NCBI GenBank assembly: GCA_029224185.1
Contig: CM055188.1
Span: 4,775,001-4,839,000, forward strand
Source of the DNA: Karalla daura
Taxonomy: Eukaryota > Chordata > Actinopteri > Chaetodontiformes > Leiognathidae
Direction: 5' to 3'
Length of the DNA stretch: 64,000 bases
Each line of letters starts with the position of its first letter. The first letter of the stretch is position 1. The position numbers were made by a program, and so were the translations under genes. The notes beneath the pieces were generated by a model. That model was not told the origin of the DNA. It did no database searches and was given only the letters and a program-made list of their open reading frames with translations. Positions 1 to 11,906 of the stretch are shown piece after piece.

Positions 1-234
1 AATAGGACAAATTTTAGAATATCCAAGTTTTAATAAACCTCTCTATCATCATCAAAAATCAGCTTTAAACATTTAAAGTCTCCATTTTATGAAAGTTTTA
101 CAAACAATCCTCTAATCTAACAGTCTCATCTCCCTCATGATTTAATGAACTGAACAAGTCTTGTGAAGCTAGTGTGGCCTCCAATCAAAGCTTGAAGGCC
201 ATACAAGGCCACACAGCCTCCTATAGAGCTATGG

Positions 235-455
235 AGGCAGAGTCGGTAAGGAGAAGTGTGGTAAAGGAGAAGGGAAGGTTGCTGGTTCAAATCCCCTAAC
301 TGGCACGGAGGGTGAAAAGCCTGTCATCTCTCCCTACAACCACCTTTGCATATTTGTGTAACCTGTCCAGGATTTGTTTCCTGCCTTTTGCCCTATGTGA
401 GCTGGAGATAGGCACCAGAAGACCCTCCCAACACCACTGAGTAAAAAGATGAATT
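235..455 (+). repeat. tRNA-derived SINE, degraded
   Basis: A B-box-like GGTTCAAATCC at 284-294 sits in a tRNA-like head. It is followed by the body common in many fish SINEs (cctgtccagga, then gagctggagataggcacca), ending near aagatgaat. The A box is degraded. It lies in the gli1 intron after exon 7. Confidence 0.6.
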
Positions 456-724
456 AATTTCTTTTTGCTGTAACATGTTTCTTTAACACAAAAGAGTTGT
501 GGGTTATGACGGAAAGACTGAGATTTTTAGTGTGAGCAGCTGAAATTATTTTCCAATGGTAGAGCTCAGCCTGAGAGATAAGGTGAGGAGCTCAAACATC
601 TGGAAAGAGTTCAAACAAGAACCACTGCCTCCTGAGATATTTCATTTCATGAGGTCATGGTGACAAACAAAAACAGGAAAGTACAGAGAAAGACTGCATA
701 GACAGAAATTACAGATTCACTCAC

Positions 725-874
725 AGTGCACTTGTGTGGCTTCTCTCCTGTGTGTCTGCGCATATGAACCACCAGCATGTACTGGGCTTTGAAAGGTCGT
801 TGTTCTCGAGAGCAATCCTGCCAATGACACACAAACTCCTTCTTTTCTCCATGGATGTGTTCGTTATTGATGTG
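725..874 (-). CDS. gli1: gli1 exon 7 (fingers 1-2, start of 3)
   Basis: The acceptor ctcaacag ends at 875 and the donor GTGAGT begins at 724. Fifty codons, residues 248-297. HINNEHIHGEKKEFVC completes finger 1. Finger 2 uses Cys263, Cys268, His284 and His288 (C-X4-C-X15-H-X3-H), followed by the linker TGEKPHK and Cys296 of finger 3. No residue expected for zinc binding is missing. In the family, fingers 1 and 2 make few base contacts and fingers 4-5 read the DNA site. Confidence 0.97.
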
Positions 875-2773
875 CTGTTGAGTAAACATTGACAGACAAA
901 GAAAAATTGGTTGATGCAATTTAAGATTTATATATTTTTGCAAGCAATGCTGCTGTTTTCTATGGTCTACATCATGCCTCCTCCCTCACATGAACGAGCT
1001 GGTCTTGTGTGTCAAACTCTTTGTTGCAACTCTCCCAGTGACAGTTAGTTTCATAAATGGCATCTTGTTCAGTCTTCCCATCCTCCTTATCCAAGTCATC
1101 TCTGCCGTCCAGAAGACTCAGGAGAGGGTCCTGACAAAATGTACAAGTACAAACCAGATAATCAAGATTCACATTAATGAAAAATAGAATTAAAATATGT
1201 TAAGCCTTATTACTTGAGCACAGCTCTTTACATGCAGTGTTCAGCAGCAGTTTGGACCAATACAAGTATTGTTTATCAAGAGCATCAAGAGAATGTCAAT
1301 GATACAAATTTAAAACTAGGATGAATATGTATGAAGGGTGGAGCTACACATATAGAATACACTTGCACCTGAGTACCAGTAGAGGAGGGACTGGCCACGT
1401 CTGCCTCTGACCTCTCCTCCAGGCTCTTCACGTTCATGACATCCATCATGCCTTGAAGTCCAGGCTCCATTTTCAGCTGCAACACAAGAACCATTGCCAT
1501 AGTGTTGTTATTTTCCAATGTGTTTTCGATTGCGTTTATTGAAACAGTCAAAACTTACACACCTTCTTATTCAATAGTTTTTTCTTTAGTTTTCATTAAT
1601 TTCTACATTGCAATTTAATACAGCTGACATCAAAGCTACAAAGGAACCAGAATATGTTTAATAGTTTAAATGCGTCATAGCAACCACCTTTTACTTTGTT
1701 GACAGCTGCACGCTTCTGTGGCAAGAACTAAGTAAAGAGAAACAACATAACAATGTGAAGGTTAGATAATCTAAAAAAATTCTACTAAAATCTATACTTT
1801 GGTCTGATGAGTCCAAATTTGAGATTACTGGCTCCATTTGCTCTGTATGTGAGGCACTGAAAAGGTAAGAAAATGATTTCTGTGTATGTCATTAGGGTAG
1901 GGTAGGGTTAGAAATTACACCACATGAGTAACTGCACAGTACCTGCAACAATCCATTCCAAGAGAAGCTGAGAGAATGCAGCTTTATCAAATGCTGTCAT
2001 CAAAGGAAAAGATAGCTACTTTGAAGATTGTAAAATGTAATATTCTGGTCTGTTTAACAATTTTTTGTTTACTACAAATCATTTCATATATCCTCATAGT
2101 TTTGATGTCTTCAGTATTTATCTATAATGATGAAAGTAATATAAATGCTAAAACCATTAACCCAGTGGTCAGAGTTTGTTAAGTTGCTTGGGAGAATGAA
2201 AGCAAGAGCCATCTTACATGTCCATACTTGGGTGGAATGTGAAGCTGGGGATTGTGGGAAGGTAAGTGGGAAGCCTGGGAAGGACCAGGTGTTTGTCTTC
2301 CCACAGGCATGCCCCCAATTCCCCCATACATGGAGCCTTGCTGCCTGGAATGGCAGTTTATGTTGCTGAAATAACCAAAGAAGACAAAGCCAACTATATA
2401 AGTCATCTCTTACATAATAGACCCTGATGGAGCTGCTGAGATACTAAAATAAATTAAAGTGAAAAGAGTCTATGGCAAGCTCATTGCAATAGTAAAACAA
2501 TTTTTGCTATTATTTTCTTCATTTGCCACAATACCTTGGAGCTATCACTGCACTGTTGAGGAGGTGAGTATTTCACCAAAACAGAGATTTCTTTCCATCT
2601 GTTAACTTAGCTGCTTTTTACCCTAATGATTTTTAGTCAAAGGAGGATGCCACAGACAGTTCACCAACCCATCACAGGGCATACACATATACTGTATACC
2701 ATCACTCCCACACTCACATCTACTGGCAATATATTACATTATATTATACATTATGACTATGGGCATGCATACA

Positions 2774-2805
<32 letters not shown>

Positions 2806-2806
2806 C

Positions 2807-2873
<67 letters not shown>

Positions 2874-4704
2874 TGTAGATGGGCATTTTAAAATCTTCAG
2901 TGTCTGGAACGCTCTTCCTTTGTGTGTCTGTTTTCAGATACCAAAAAATGCTGTTCTCTCTGTAGATAGACGGCCAATAAAAGAAAAAAAAATGATTGGG
3001 ATCAGTTCATTTGAGCTGAATTGGCTCAGTCAGCCCACCATGTGCTGGCTGTGTGAGGGTGGGACATGGACAGAGCATGAAAGAAGTACAGCGAGGAGTT
3101 GTGTGTCTGGCTCATAGTACACCTGCTGCGTAGGATATTTGTAGAATATGCTACAGCAACTTCAAATGTTGTTGTATAAATGGCCCATTAGTGTAGAAAT
3201 GCAGTTTGTTTTAGAAGAAAACTGTTAACCCTAAAAGTAGGTCAATAAAATCATTATTTATTAAAAGATCTATTCTATAGGAATAGTGTCTTTATATGAC
3301 ATCTGTTGCAATGGCCTGCTATGTATGATACAATTAATATATGTGGCCAAATTAGGAGAGGAACTAACAACAAGCTCTATGGCTCAAAGTTAACACAAGT
3401 AAGCTTCTTATTTCAAAATAATCAACAAAAAAAATGCAGATACCAATAATCCAATGGTTGCATTTTAAAACCATATTATCTTGCAGTAACAGAGACTGAT
3501 CTAGCTGATTTTAAAACTTCTTAGCATAGAAAAGTATCTAACCTCATGGTGCTAACAGACAGATGGCCATATGAACTGGCAGCACTGGGGTTGCAGCGAG
3601 CATTGACAAAGGCCACCAGTGAATTCGGTGATGTGCGGATCACTGTCTGCAGGTCTACACTGGCTTCAGACAAAGGGGAAATGGACAGTGCTCTTTTTTT
3701 ACTCAGCTTCAACATGGAACGAGGTGTGGAGAACCTTGAGCCTAATGGGAAATGAGGGCAGAAGGGTTAGCATTGAGGAATCAAACCATTTAGAGCCATT
3801 TAGATTGATATTTGTAATCCTGAGAATTTACCATCTCCTGCACTGATTTGATCAGAGCCAGGCTGGATCTGGCAGAAGTTGTGATGGGTTGACATCATGT
3901 TGTTCTGGTTGTAGCAGTGGGTGCTATTGCCACCTGTTTGACATAAGTCTTTTGCCATAATTGTATAGCCATCCTCTCAAGTCTCAACATCATGTTGGGA
4001 TGACAATACACACATCATGCAGGGATTACAATAGTTTTTGGCACAGCTTTAAGAAACATTGGAAATTTTAGATTTTCACATAACTGAACAAATGCCTGTT
4101 CTGCCACCTTTAAATTGAGACTCCTTTTTCTTGAGAAGAAATTGGATATATCAAATAACACAAAGTTGGAAGGAAAGTGATGATATTGACACAATGGGAC
4201 AGTGTCATGTACCGCACATCTCATCACATCTCATAGGTTCAGCATAAATCTTACAGGGTCTATTTTCTTCAACTCTGGTTCACCCATCTAAAGACAACAG
4301 TAATTTCTATCCAAGCAGCTAAAGAGTTACACCTCTATATCTCAGTAGCACAACCAGCCCCTTTGCTCAGAGCAGATATTTCCAGTTGTGGGAATTTTAA
4401 TAGTCTTTCTTACTCTCGCAGGTGTATTTAAACACAATTTAGCAGTCTCTCAGATTAATGAGATGTAAAATATTCGGACTTACTCTCTGCGGGCAGCATG
4501 CCCCTGTGGCACATCATGCTGAGTGGTGGTGGGGCCTGAGGGGGCCTTGTGTATTGATCCATGCAGTGGCCAATCCCATGCCCTGGTCCTGCGCCTTGAG
4601 TCACACTAGGAGTCATGGGATTATACATTGCTCTGGAGTCCTCACTAAGGCAGTTGAGGAGTGGAGTTGTCTCGCTGTATGGAGATTGTTCTGATGTGGC
4701 TAGG
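725..4704 (-). CDS. gli1: gli1, 5' part of gene (exons 2-7, runs off left edge)
   Basis: Zinc-finger transcription factor at the end of the Hedgehog pathway; family members bind GACCACCCA-type sites in the nucleus and are held in check by SUFU. Six minus-strand coding exons (4484-4628, 3543-3741, 2218-2365, 1369-1476, 990-1130, 725-874) have AG/GT borders and compatible phases. They add up to 891 nt, or 297 codons without a stop. The assignment to gli1 rather than gli2 or gli3 rests on the stretches DLQTVIRTSP, AFVNARC, and SPSSTGTQ followed by DPLLSLLDGR, which follow the GLI1 pattern. The piece ends just after the first Cys of finger 3, so fingers 3-5 and the C-terminal activator lie outside the window. 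The 5' UTR exon(s) and promoter were not located; exon 2 carries about 76 nt of 5' UTR. Exon borders were read by eye, but the phase match across five introns makes them firm. Confidence 0.95.
990..1130 (-). CDS. gli1: gli1 exon 6 (start of zinc finger 1)
   Basis: The acceptor attttgtcag ends at 1131 and the donor GTGAGG begins at 989. Forty-seven codons, residues 201-247. DPLLSLLDGRDDLDKED is the GLI1-type acidic linker, followed by IYETNCHWESC. Cys230 and Cys235 are the zinc ligands of finger 1; its His ligands (248 and 253) are in the next exon, so the intron splits the finger. Confidence 0.95.
1369..1476 (-). CDS. gli1: gli1 exon 5
   Basis: The acceptor ttgtgttgcag ends at 1477. The donor is GTGCAA at 1368, weak but in phase. 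Exactly 36 codons, residues 165-200: LKMEPGLQ..., then an acidic stretch (SLEERSEADVA) ending in SPSSTGTQ. Mammalian GLI1 has CQLKSEL and SPNSTGIQ in the corresponding place. Confidence 0.9.
2218..2365 (-). CDS. gli1: gli1 exon 4
   Basis: The acceptor ttatttcag ends at 2366 and the donor GTAAGA begins at 2217. The 148 nt complete Ser115 and code for residues 116-164. The recognisable part is CHSRQQGSMYGG, equivalent to the SRQQ...FGH segment of the GLI family. The remainder is Pro/Ser/His-rich and low in conservation. The exon is short and lies between two introns that contain only anonymous sequence and a SINE fragment. Confidence 0.85.
2620..2735 (-). repeat. SINE body fragment
   Basis: The reverse strand reads tgccctgtgatgggttggtg then aactgtc, the 'gatggactggcgacctgtcc' core of the same fish SINE body as at 235-455. 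The tRNA-like head is absent. Confidence 0.55.
2777..2868. repeat. (TG)n-(TA)n microsatellite
   Basis: About 13 TG units run into roughly 28 TA/CA units, inside the gli1 intron between exons 3 and 4. Confidence 0.95.
3543..3741 (-). CDS. gli1: gli1 exon 3 (SUFU-binding motif)
   Basis: The acceptor follows a clear pyrimidine tract and ends cccattag at 3742; the donor is gttaga at 3542. The 199 nt code for the end of residue 49 through two bases of residue 115. The block KKRALSISPLSEAS (63-76) and DLQTVIRTSP (78-87) is the conserved N-terminal GLI region. SYGHLS (105-110) is the SUFU-binding motif known in this family. The Ser at 115 is split between this exon (AG) and the next (C), which fixes both borders. 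Confidence 0.95.
4484..4704 (-). CDS. gli1: gli1 exon 2 with start codon
   Basis: The acceptor ttttcag ends at 4705 and the donor GTAAGT begins at 4483. The ATG is at 4628-4626 and opens MYNPMTP, which parallels the MFNSMTP start of mammalian GLI1; this is why this Met was chosen. The same frame stays open upstream to the acceptor (it contains SEQSPYSETT), so an upstream start in exon 1 cannot be excluded, although family members begin here. The exon codes for residues 1-48 plus the first base of residue 49, a Gly/Pro/Met-rich segment that is poorly conserved in the family. Confidence 0.9.
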
Positions 4705-4794
4705 CTGAAAATATCAAATATGTGAAAGATAGTAGCCATTCCAAGAAGAGGGTGAGATATTCTCCAAATAAAAATCCATCTGTAAGAATGATAA

Positions 4795-5580
4795 AAATTG
4801 TATTGACTTATGGCACTTCTGAGGAGACCCGCACTACGACACTTGCAGGCCTACTTGTGGTTCCAAGAATCTCTAAGTCTAGATTTGGAGCCAGAGCCTT
4901 CAGCTACCAAGGCCCTCTCCTGTGGAACCATCTACCAGTTTCAGTCCAGGATGCAAACACCCTCTCTACCTTCAAGAGTAGGTTAAAAACCCTCATTTTT
5001 GACAGAGCCTACAGATATACCATAAATCCTAGATAAGCTGCTTTAGTTTGAGTCTGCTGGGGGTCCCCGTCACATTGAGCTCTATCTTCTCCACTCTCTC
5101 TGTGGGTGTGAATCGGGTTCATGTTCCCTCTAGCTTCTCACTCTCCTCTTGATCTCTCCCCCTGTCCTCCTCCACCTCCTCCTCCTCCCCCTCCTCCACT
5201 TCTCCCTCTCCTTTCCTATTTCGTGACTATGCAGGACTAACATATGGATCGGGGATGTCCCCAGAGTGTCTGTACTTCTTTTCCCTCTCAGAATCCATAG
5301 ATGCTGAACTGGATCCAGGACTCCATCCCTCAAGCTGGCTCTTCCTGAAGCGGTTCTTCCCGCTTCCTACTCTGAACTGATTCAACTTCTGATATACCTT
5401 TATTCTAAACTGTGTTTCATCAGTATTGTTTTGCTTGTGCCAGCTTGTCCGTCCAGGGTGAGGATCTCCTCCTCTGTCTTTCACCCTGAGGTTTCCCTCC
5501 CTTTTTTTTCCCTGTCAGGGATTTTTTTCTCTTGGGGGTTTTTCACTTTGTACATACTGTTGCTCTCTTTGGAGTTTAGT
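4795..5580 (+). mobile_element. L2-type LINE, 3' fragment
   Basis: Matches the 3' end of the longer L2 copy at 49690-50560. The translated part holds the terminal block GARAFSYQGPLLWNHLPVS and STFKSRLKTLIFDRAY, then the CT-rich 3' UTR with ctggatccaggac and tcagggatttttttct. The reverse transcriptase core is missing. It lies just upstream of gli1 exon 2, in the opposite orientation. Confidence 0.85.
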
Positions 5581-5589
5581 TGACTAATT

Positions 5590-7045
5590 CCAAAAGCTCA
5601 TCTCTGCCCTGAACTCTCGTAATTTTTTATCTTACCACTAGATGGTGTATGGCCCTTGGTCTACACTGAGAGAAGTTCCTAATCTGGGTTTTCCTTGGCA
5701 CTTTATTGGATGTTTCAAAACCTATCAAAATATTCCCAGATGTTTCTTCATTCTCATTGGCTAATTCAAAATCTCTCTCCCTCTATACTCTTTGTCCACC
5801 TCCCAACCTTGTTTCCAATTGAGCAGTGGGCTTTTACCAGAATGCATATTCTCGACAGGATCTTCACCTATCCTCTCTAATCTACATAAAGCTACATCTT
5901 TCCCATTCCCATTCTCACCCCTTCTCCCTTTTTTCCCTCTTTGTAACTCATGCCCTATCCCACCTGCTCCACTGTCTATATCTGTCCAGACCTGCCTCCC
6001 TTTTCATCATCTCTCTCTTTTTCTCCCTTGCTCTAGGTAACCTGACCAGGCACAAGGCACTTATGCAGAGCAGCAGGCCCTGGTCAGCCTGTAATTAGTA
6101 GCTGTCATAGAGAAGCCAAGTCCACTCACAACTTGGGTGGCATTGGGGGTTTGGGTTTGGAGGCAGGGGAAATGGGGGTGGAGCAAGTGCTGTGTCCATA
6201 ACAGTTACCCGGCTTTACAGCCAGGTACTCTGGCTGTAAAACGGCCTAACTGCAAAAAAAGGCAGTGAGCGGAAAAGGTGTGGGAAATATAATATGTTCA
6301 TGTTTGTTTTATTTTGGAGGCGTAACAGAGGATAAGATGAATAGGTTGATGTCACATGAGCAGCTCATCTGACTCTGTCATAAGTTGAAATTGTTCCAAC
6401 CAAAACCTTTGCACTTATACCTGATAACAGAATCAGAAAAAAACAATCTGTTATTTTTTTTTATATTGTGACTAATACATTTCACATGCTGAACAGCTGC
6501 ACACAACGAATCATCAAAGTTGTTGAGTTTTTTTTCTATTCTGTCCAGGTAAAACAGACAAGATGCACAATTTGTAGAATTCATATAACCCTTTCACATA
6601 CTAAGATAAACTAATCTAGATATTTTCTTTAAATTTAGATGCAAGAGTAGCATGAGAGAGTAGCAGTCTCAACTGTCAGGAAAATAAAACAAATGAGAAT
6701 AGTGAAATATTTTTTTAAAAAGTTATGCGTGTGGGTTTTTACTACTGTCTTACCATCTGGAGTGCTGGCTGGGTGAGGTCTCATAGTGATAAATCCCCTT
6801 ATGTGGCTGCATGTCATTGGACCTGTAAGACTTGAAGCACAGAGACAAGGATATGATTGGGGTGAAGCCAGGAAAAGAAAAGAAAAACAAACTCAACAGT
6901 TAAGCCTATACTACAAGACAAATTGATACAATTGTGGGTATGTGACTCTAAAACTAAACTAAACTCTCTGAAAAGCTTAATTCATACTTACTGAAACTGA
7001 AATAATTGTTTGGAAAAGTTTCAATTAAAAAAAAGACAAATGAAA
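5590..7045. other. No gene recognised; CT-rich stretch
   Basis: 5700-6060 is pyrimidine-rich with short open frames of low complexity. The rest is anonymous non-coding DNA in which I see no splice-flanked exon or transposase similarity. Confidence 0.5.
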
Positions 7046-7049
7046 TATG

Positions 7050-7255
7050 AATTTGATCAATCCATCCTTCATCTTCCCAGAGGGTCTGCTACTGCCCATT
7101 TCCAGTGTGCACAGGGATACCAAGGACAGGCGGTCAGTCCATCTTTCACTCTCTGTCATCCAACCTAAATATGTATAGAAGTGTGTGTCGGATGAACTGA
7201 CTACTTAGCAACCCTCTTATTGTAGGGCAACCACACTAACCATTATGCCATACAT
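7050..7255 (-). repeat. tRNA-derived SINE
   Basis: The reverse strand begins tggcataatggttagtgtgg, a good tRNA-like A-box region, followed by a degenerate B box (cagttcatcc). The body (cctgtccttggtatccctg, ending gaaggatggattgat) is the same family as at 235-455. Confidence 0.75.
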
Positions 7256-7259
7256 TGCA

Positions 7260-10200
7260 ATGAAAATCTTTGAGACTTTCATTACGAAATGTAAAAGCAT
7301 AGAAGCTCTTACTGATCAAAGTTTTATTTGTGCAATGAAGTAATGTGGAAAAAGGTAAGTCAAGGATAATGAGGCACTGTTTGTTGGAAGACAGCCTCCA
7401 TTCTAGGTATACAGTAACATAATGTAATTTAAAGCACATTTGTACAATGGCTGATCTACCTATCATGCTTGTTTTAGTAGAAGAATGGAGGCGCTTTTAA
7501 TCTCATTAACACTGTCTGGGTTCATTGACATTTGAAAAGAAATACTGTCATTCAGCAGTGAGACTTTTGAAGGAATATTGGCACTTATGTTGTTTGGAAA
7601 AATTAAACACACGCAAGTGTCTTGTACCCTACTTTGATGGACTGCAACTTTCAGTTTTGGAGTCTGGATTATTGTTCACTGTAGAGACTTGAGAGATGCC
7701 ATGTGACGAACCAACCCTGTTACACAAACATTGGGCTTGGCTGTAATCTCCTTTCTCTTAACAGTTGGGCATCTCAAACACTGCTGACACCAAGAAGCAA
7801 AAGCAGCGATAAGCATGGAAAACATTAAGAGTAGGGAAGTTCAGAAGACAATATGATAAATGGATGTTAGAAACACAAATCAGGGATGTCACAAGGAAAG
7901 AAAAGCCCTAAGTTTGAGTTGATGAGCATAGTCAAACCTTATCAATAGCATAGTATTCTGAGTCTCTTACATTATTAATCTCTGTCCTTGCTATTCATGC
8001 AAAATTGAAACATCACCTTGTTTCTATGCATGTGACCCTGCACCATGTGGCATTTGATCCCAAAGGACGAAAACTGCTGTACACTACATATCAAAGTATT
8101 GTGATGTTGGTTTATCAGGTTTCTAGTCCTGTTAAAATGAGCAGGGACCTATTTAAGTCTACAATGCATCACAGATTTGTCGCACAAAGCTAGTGAGTGG
8201 GGATGCAGGCCATCTTGGGCTCATTGCACATATTTACAGCAGTCTCTGGATGTGTGTATGACAATGGGCTGAAAGCAATTGAATAGAGATTTCAGCTAGT
8301 ACCTCAGTTGTCCAGAACAAATAAAAACAGACAAGGGGGGTCACCAGACAACCATATATAAACACAAACACACACCTGACAGTCTGCCAGGATTGTTATA
8401 GGCATTGGGCATGGGCTACAGAGACTGCATATGAGAGTTTGTTATGAAGACTAGTGTATTTGCAGTTCAGTGCAGTGATTATTTCATAACGCATGAGACC
8501 ATGTGCATAAGCAAGCAGGAATTTATAAAAATAAGTGTTTTTAAATGTGTCTCTCTGGAGGATGATGGAGAATGACTCCGAGTTGCATTATTGTACTGTA
8601 GCTTCATGCATGTATGTCATTGATTTGCATAACTCATAGTTTGCCCTTGTCCTGAAAATTAGATTTAAACACATTTTGACACCTGCCTTTGGTGTATGTG
8701 TGCTGGGATAGTCACTTTCAGACTCAGCTGGAATGCATCTGGAAATTGATTTTCTTCTGCATGTTTACATCTTAATCTGACTAAAACTAAATGGATGTAT
8801 GCTAAATAACACTGGCATCAGCACAAGGCAAATCAAGTTGCAAACTGAAAAAGTCTGCTCCACTATGACCCAGTGAGCTGAGCAAGAACCAAGGAACTGG
8901 GGATGACAACAGATTTCCAGTCATATTATACAGCTCAAAACCTCTTCAGTCATGCATTCAAAATCCTGCAACAAAAACACCTAACAGTCAGGTAACTTTG
9001 TTACACTGTTATGTTCACTCGTGACTCTACACTTAAGCCTGAGGAAAGGAGATTTACAGGTTTTTTTCCTTTTGTTCTTAAGCAGAGGACAACAAAGTAA
9101 TTCCACTCCCCAGCATTCAAATAGTACACAACAGAATGACATCAACAGCATCTAATGCTGCATGATTACATGGCCTGATGTCAGTGCCATTTTTTCAATT
9201 TTTGTAATAAAATGTAATAATTTTATATATTCTTTAGTATTTGCTATGGATTATTATCTTCATCTTTCCCTGACCATATGATGCTTTCCTTAAGGATCAT
9301 AGCTGATGTACTGCGCTTTAATTACAGTCTTTAAACTAACCGTCTAAGTCCTGACTGTGGTCTAGCTTAAAAAACGTGCCTTCCACCTTATAAAGGCATT
9401 CACTAAATAAAGTTAACAAACATATAAAACAACATGGTGTTGTATTCTTTCCAGACTACACTATGAGAATACAGTTACAAACATAGCATATTCTCCAGGA
9501 AGCTGGAGTACCAAGAGAAAACCCATGAAGACAATGGCAGCTTCATATAAGGTCACAGGTAAAGTCTACCTGTTGCTGAACTTCAAGTGCATTAATTTTA
9601 GTGACTTGTATTGAATGGCAGTCCTGGTCTCACATTGTTTGTATTTGAATGTACACAAAGAGCAATGTTGTTTAGTCTTGCAAGTTTTGGCCATTTATGT
9701 AATTCCCTTAAGTCCTCCTTCTTGTTTCTCTGGAGAGAACAAACCTTTCAACAGATCACTGCTCCAATCCAGCTCTGCCCCACACTGCCTCACTCTACTA
9801 AAGTTTGGAGACTGTAACACTGAACCGGGGCTTGCAACAATCTCCCCTCCCATCGAACTCTCTCTGCAGCTAAAAAAAGCAACATTTGATGGCAACCCCT
9901 CCCCCATTTCAGGTTGGAGCTGTGCATTTACTCATGTCTCTTTCACCTGTATTTGCAAAATAATTTCTAATTCTGCCAACATAAAATTACCTGAAATTCC
10001 TTTTCTACTCTCATTCTGCCTTTTCCACTGTCTCTACCTCAACCTCCTCCTCTTTCTCTGTCTCCTTCTTCCCTGCTGCCTTTATCCTCTCCTCCACCTT
10101 TATTCTTGCTCTCTGACCCTCTCTGCTGCCCCACCTTCTCCCTCCTGGGAGAGTTACAGTCAAGGTAGGTGTTCTCTAGGTGTTATGACTTGAGAGATGG

Positions 10201-10670
10201 TAATAGCAGCTAAAATGAAGCCAGTTGTTCCTGATATTGCTGGGCTTGAGGGGAATTCAGAGAAAGATATTTTTGTTAATTTTCTTTCTTTACCAACTGA
10301 CGTTTTTTTCCTTTAGTGAAAGAGTTTGTTTTTTGGGTCTGAGCAAGAAAAGGTAACACTACAAGCTAGTCATACTATGCTAATGTGTTGAACAATAACC
10401 GGGGGTGTAGTAGAACACATTAATTCAATATAATATTGCCTTATTTGGATTAGATGAGAGTACAATTATACATGGTTGAGGGACATGACTGTTCCCCAAC
10501 TTGGCCAGAGGAGGGACCCATGGAATAAAATGCTAATTCCTTGCTTGGCTGTTGAATAGTCTATGTAGACTGTCTATGAAGATGAAAGTGGTATTGGACT
10601 CTGAAAGAGGAGATGAACAAATTTATCACATTGACACCTACCTAGAATAAGCAGTTTCAATCTTATAGCA
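7260..10670. other. Anonymous upstream or intronic DNA of gli1
   Basis: No recognised coding exon or repeat. 9990-10145 is strongly CT-rich on the plus strand, so purine-rich (gaggaggaggttgagg) on the gli1 sense strand. It could be a UTR or simple sequence, but nothing decides this. Confidence 0.4.
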
Positions 10671-10675
10671 TTTTT

Positions 10676-10780
10676 CAAAAACTTTGTCAGAGTAAGGGAA
10701 GCACGTTCTATCCTTCAACTTACTTAAGTAAATGTAATAGAGTAAATGTAGGATGTTACTATCCACCTCTGAAAGCCTCT
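10676..10780 (-). mobile_element. hAT-type terminal fragment
   Basis: The reverse strand reads cagaggtggatagtaacatc and then ttactctattacatttactt, the usual end of a common fish hAT element. Only one end is present and the internal sequence is lost. Confidence 0.5.
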
Positions 10781-10936
10781 GCATCGACCAGTTTAGTTTT
10801 AAAGATAGAGGGTGCTTGCAGACGTGAGAGGTGGTTAATTATGACTGAATCACAGGGAAGCTGCTCAGCCCAGAAGAGACACCTCTTCAAAGTGTTGCAA
10901 GGACTCGCTCAAATGTGCTTGCAGGTTTAATTATAT

Positions 10937-11295
10937 GGGCCAAGCAACAAAGTTGCAAAAAACCTATTGTATCTGTAGTGTTTCTTTTCATTATGGTCCA
11001 AGCAATGAAGCTGCAAGAACCCTATTGAATTTAGAATGTTTCTTTTTATTATCATTACTAGGGTCCGAAAAACGAAGTTGTGAAAACCCTGCTGTATTTC
11101 TTTCTTTTTATTAAGGTCTGAGAACCCTATTGTATCTGTCGTGTTTCTTTTTATTATTATTGTGGTCCCTGCATTGAAGTTGTGAAAGCCCTACTGTATT
11201 TCAAATATTTCTTTTTATCAGGGTCTGAGCAAATGAAGTTGTGAGAACCCTCTTAAATCTGTAGTGTTTCTTTTTATCATTATTATTATCATTAT
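10937..11295 (+). repeat. Family X terminal tandem array
   Basis: Six degraded direct repeats of about 50-70 bp. Each has a core like gtccaagcaatgaagctgca, then agaaccctattg, and ends in tttctttttatt. A single related unit, inverted, closes copy C at 28440-28475, so the array marks one end of the repeat family. Confidence 0.7.
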
Positions 11296-11776
11296 TCTTT
11301 GTAGCAAACAAGGAACGCATTTTTGAGGGCCTGGGCATTCTTAATGCACCATTCTTCTGAGTTCTGCCTAAACGCATGAAACCATCTCTTTTTGAAGGAG
11401 CTGCTCTTAGGACTTTTACCTGATTGACTTCAAATGAGGTCATTTACAGATCATCAAGAGACCATGGTGACCAACACTCATCAAAAGGATTTCTGTAGGT
11501 CAAAGAGTATGGTTTGGTGATTTTGTTTCATGCTCTTTTACTTTGAACAGCTCTCACTCCCACATACTTGACCATGGCACCTTGAAACTTGCTGGACCTG
11601 ATGAGGGCTCCATCCAGAATAACATGATATACTAGCTTCCTACCTGACTCATGGCACTCCCCAGTGGTGCCAGGTTTTACACTTACATGTAGTACTCCTA
11701 CATAATCGACCCCATCAACTTTATTCCATTTGAAATACATGCAGAACACGGCTTTCAAGAACTCATATTATCATAA

Positions 11777-11853
11777 AAATTGGTACACTAGAGCAGAGCT
11801 CTGACACTTGATAGGGGCATAACCCATGGGGGGACCAAAAGCAAAAGTAGCAA
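11777..11853. repeat. Block A of local duplication
   Basis: The part from gagctctgacac to aagtagcaa (11796-11853) recurs at 12128-12185 with one visible mismatch in 58 bp. The preceding aaattggtacacta recurs at 12102-12115. It is part of family X. Confidence 0.85.
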
Positions 11854-11906
11854 AGCAAAAATATTTTAAAATATTTATAAATATTAAAAATATTTTAAAA
11901 TATTTT

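Noticed and set aside
725..874. Assignment to gli2 or gli3
   Set aside because: Exons 3, 5 and 6 follow the GLI1 pattern (VIRTSP, AFVNARC, DPLLSLLDGR) rather than the GLI2/3 pattern (MIRTSPNSLVAYINNS).
5130..5484. Arg-rich minus-strand frames
   Set aside because: Antisense of the L2 3' UTR, which is CT-rich in every copy.
9615..10193. 192-codon open frame on the plus strand
   Set aside because: It runs through CT-rich low-complexity DNA (Leu, Ser, Cys and Pro runs) with no domain; such frames lack stops because of composition.
10937..11295. CRISPR-like reading of regularly spaced repeats
   Set aside because: Units are contiguous and degenerate without unique spacers, and the DNA is from a vertebrate.
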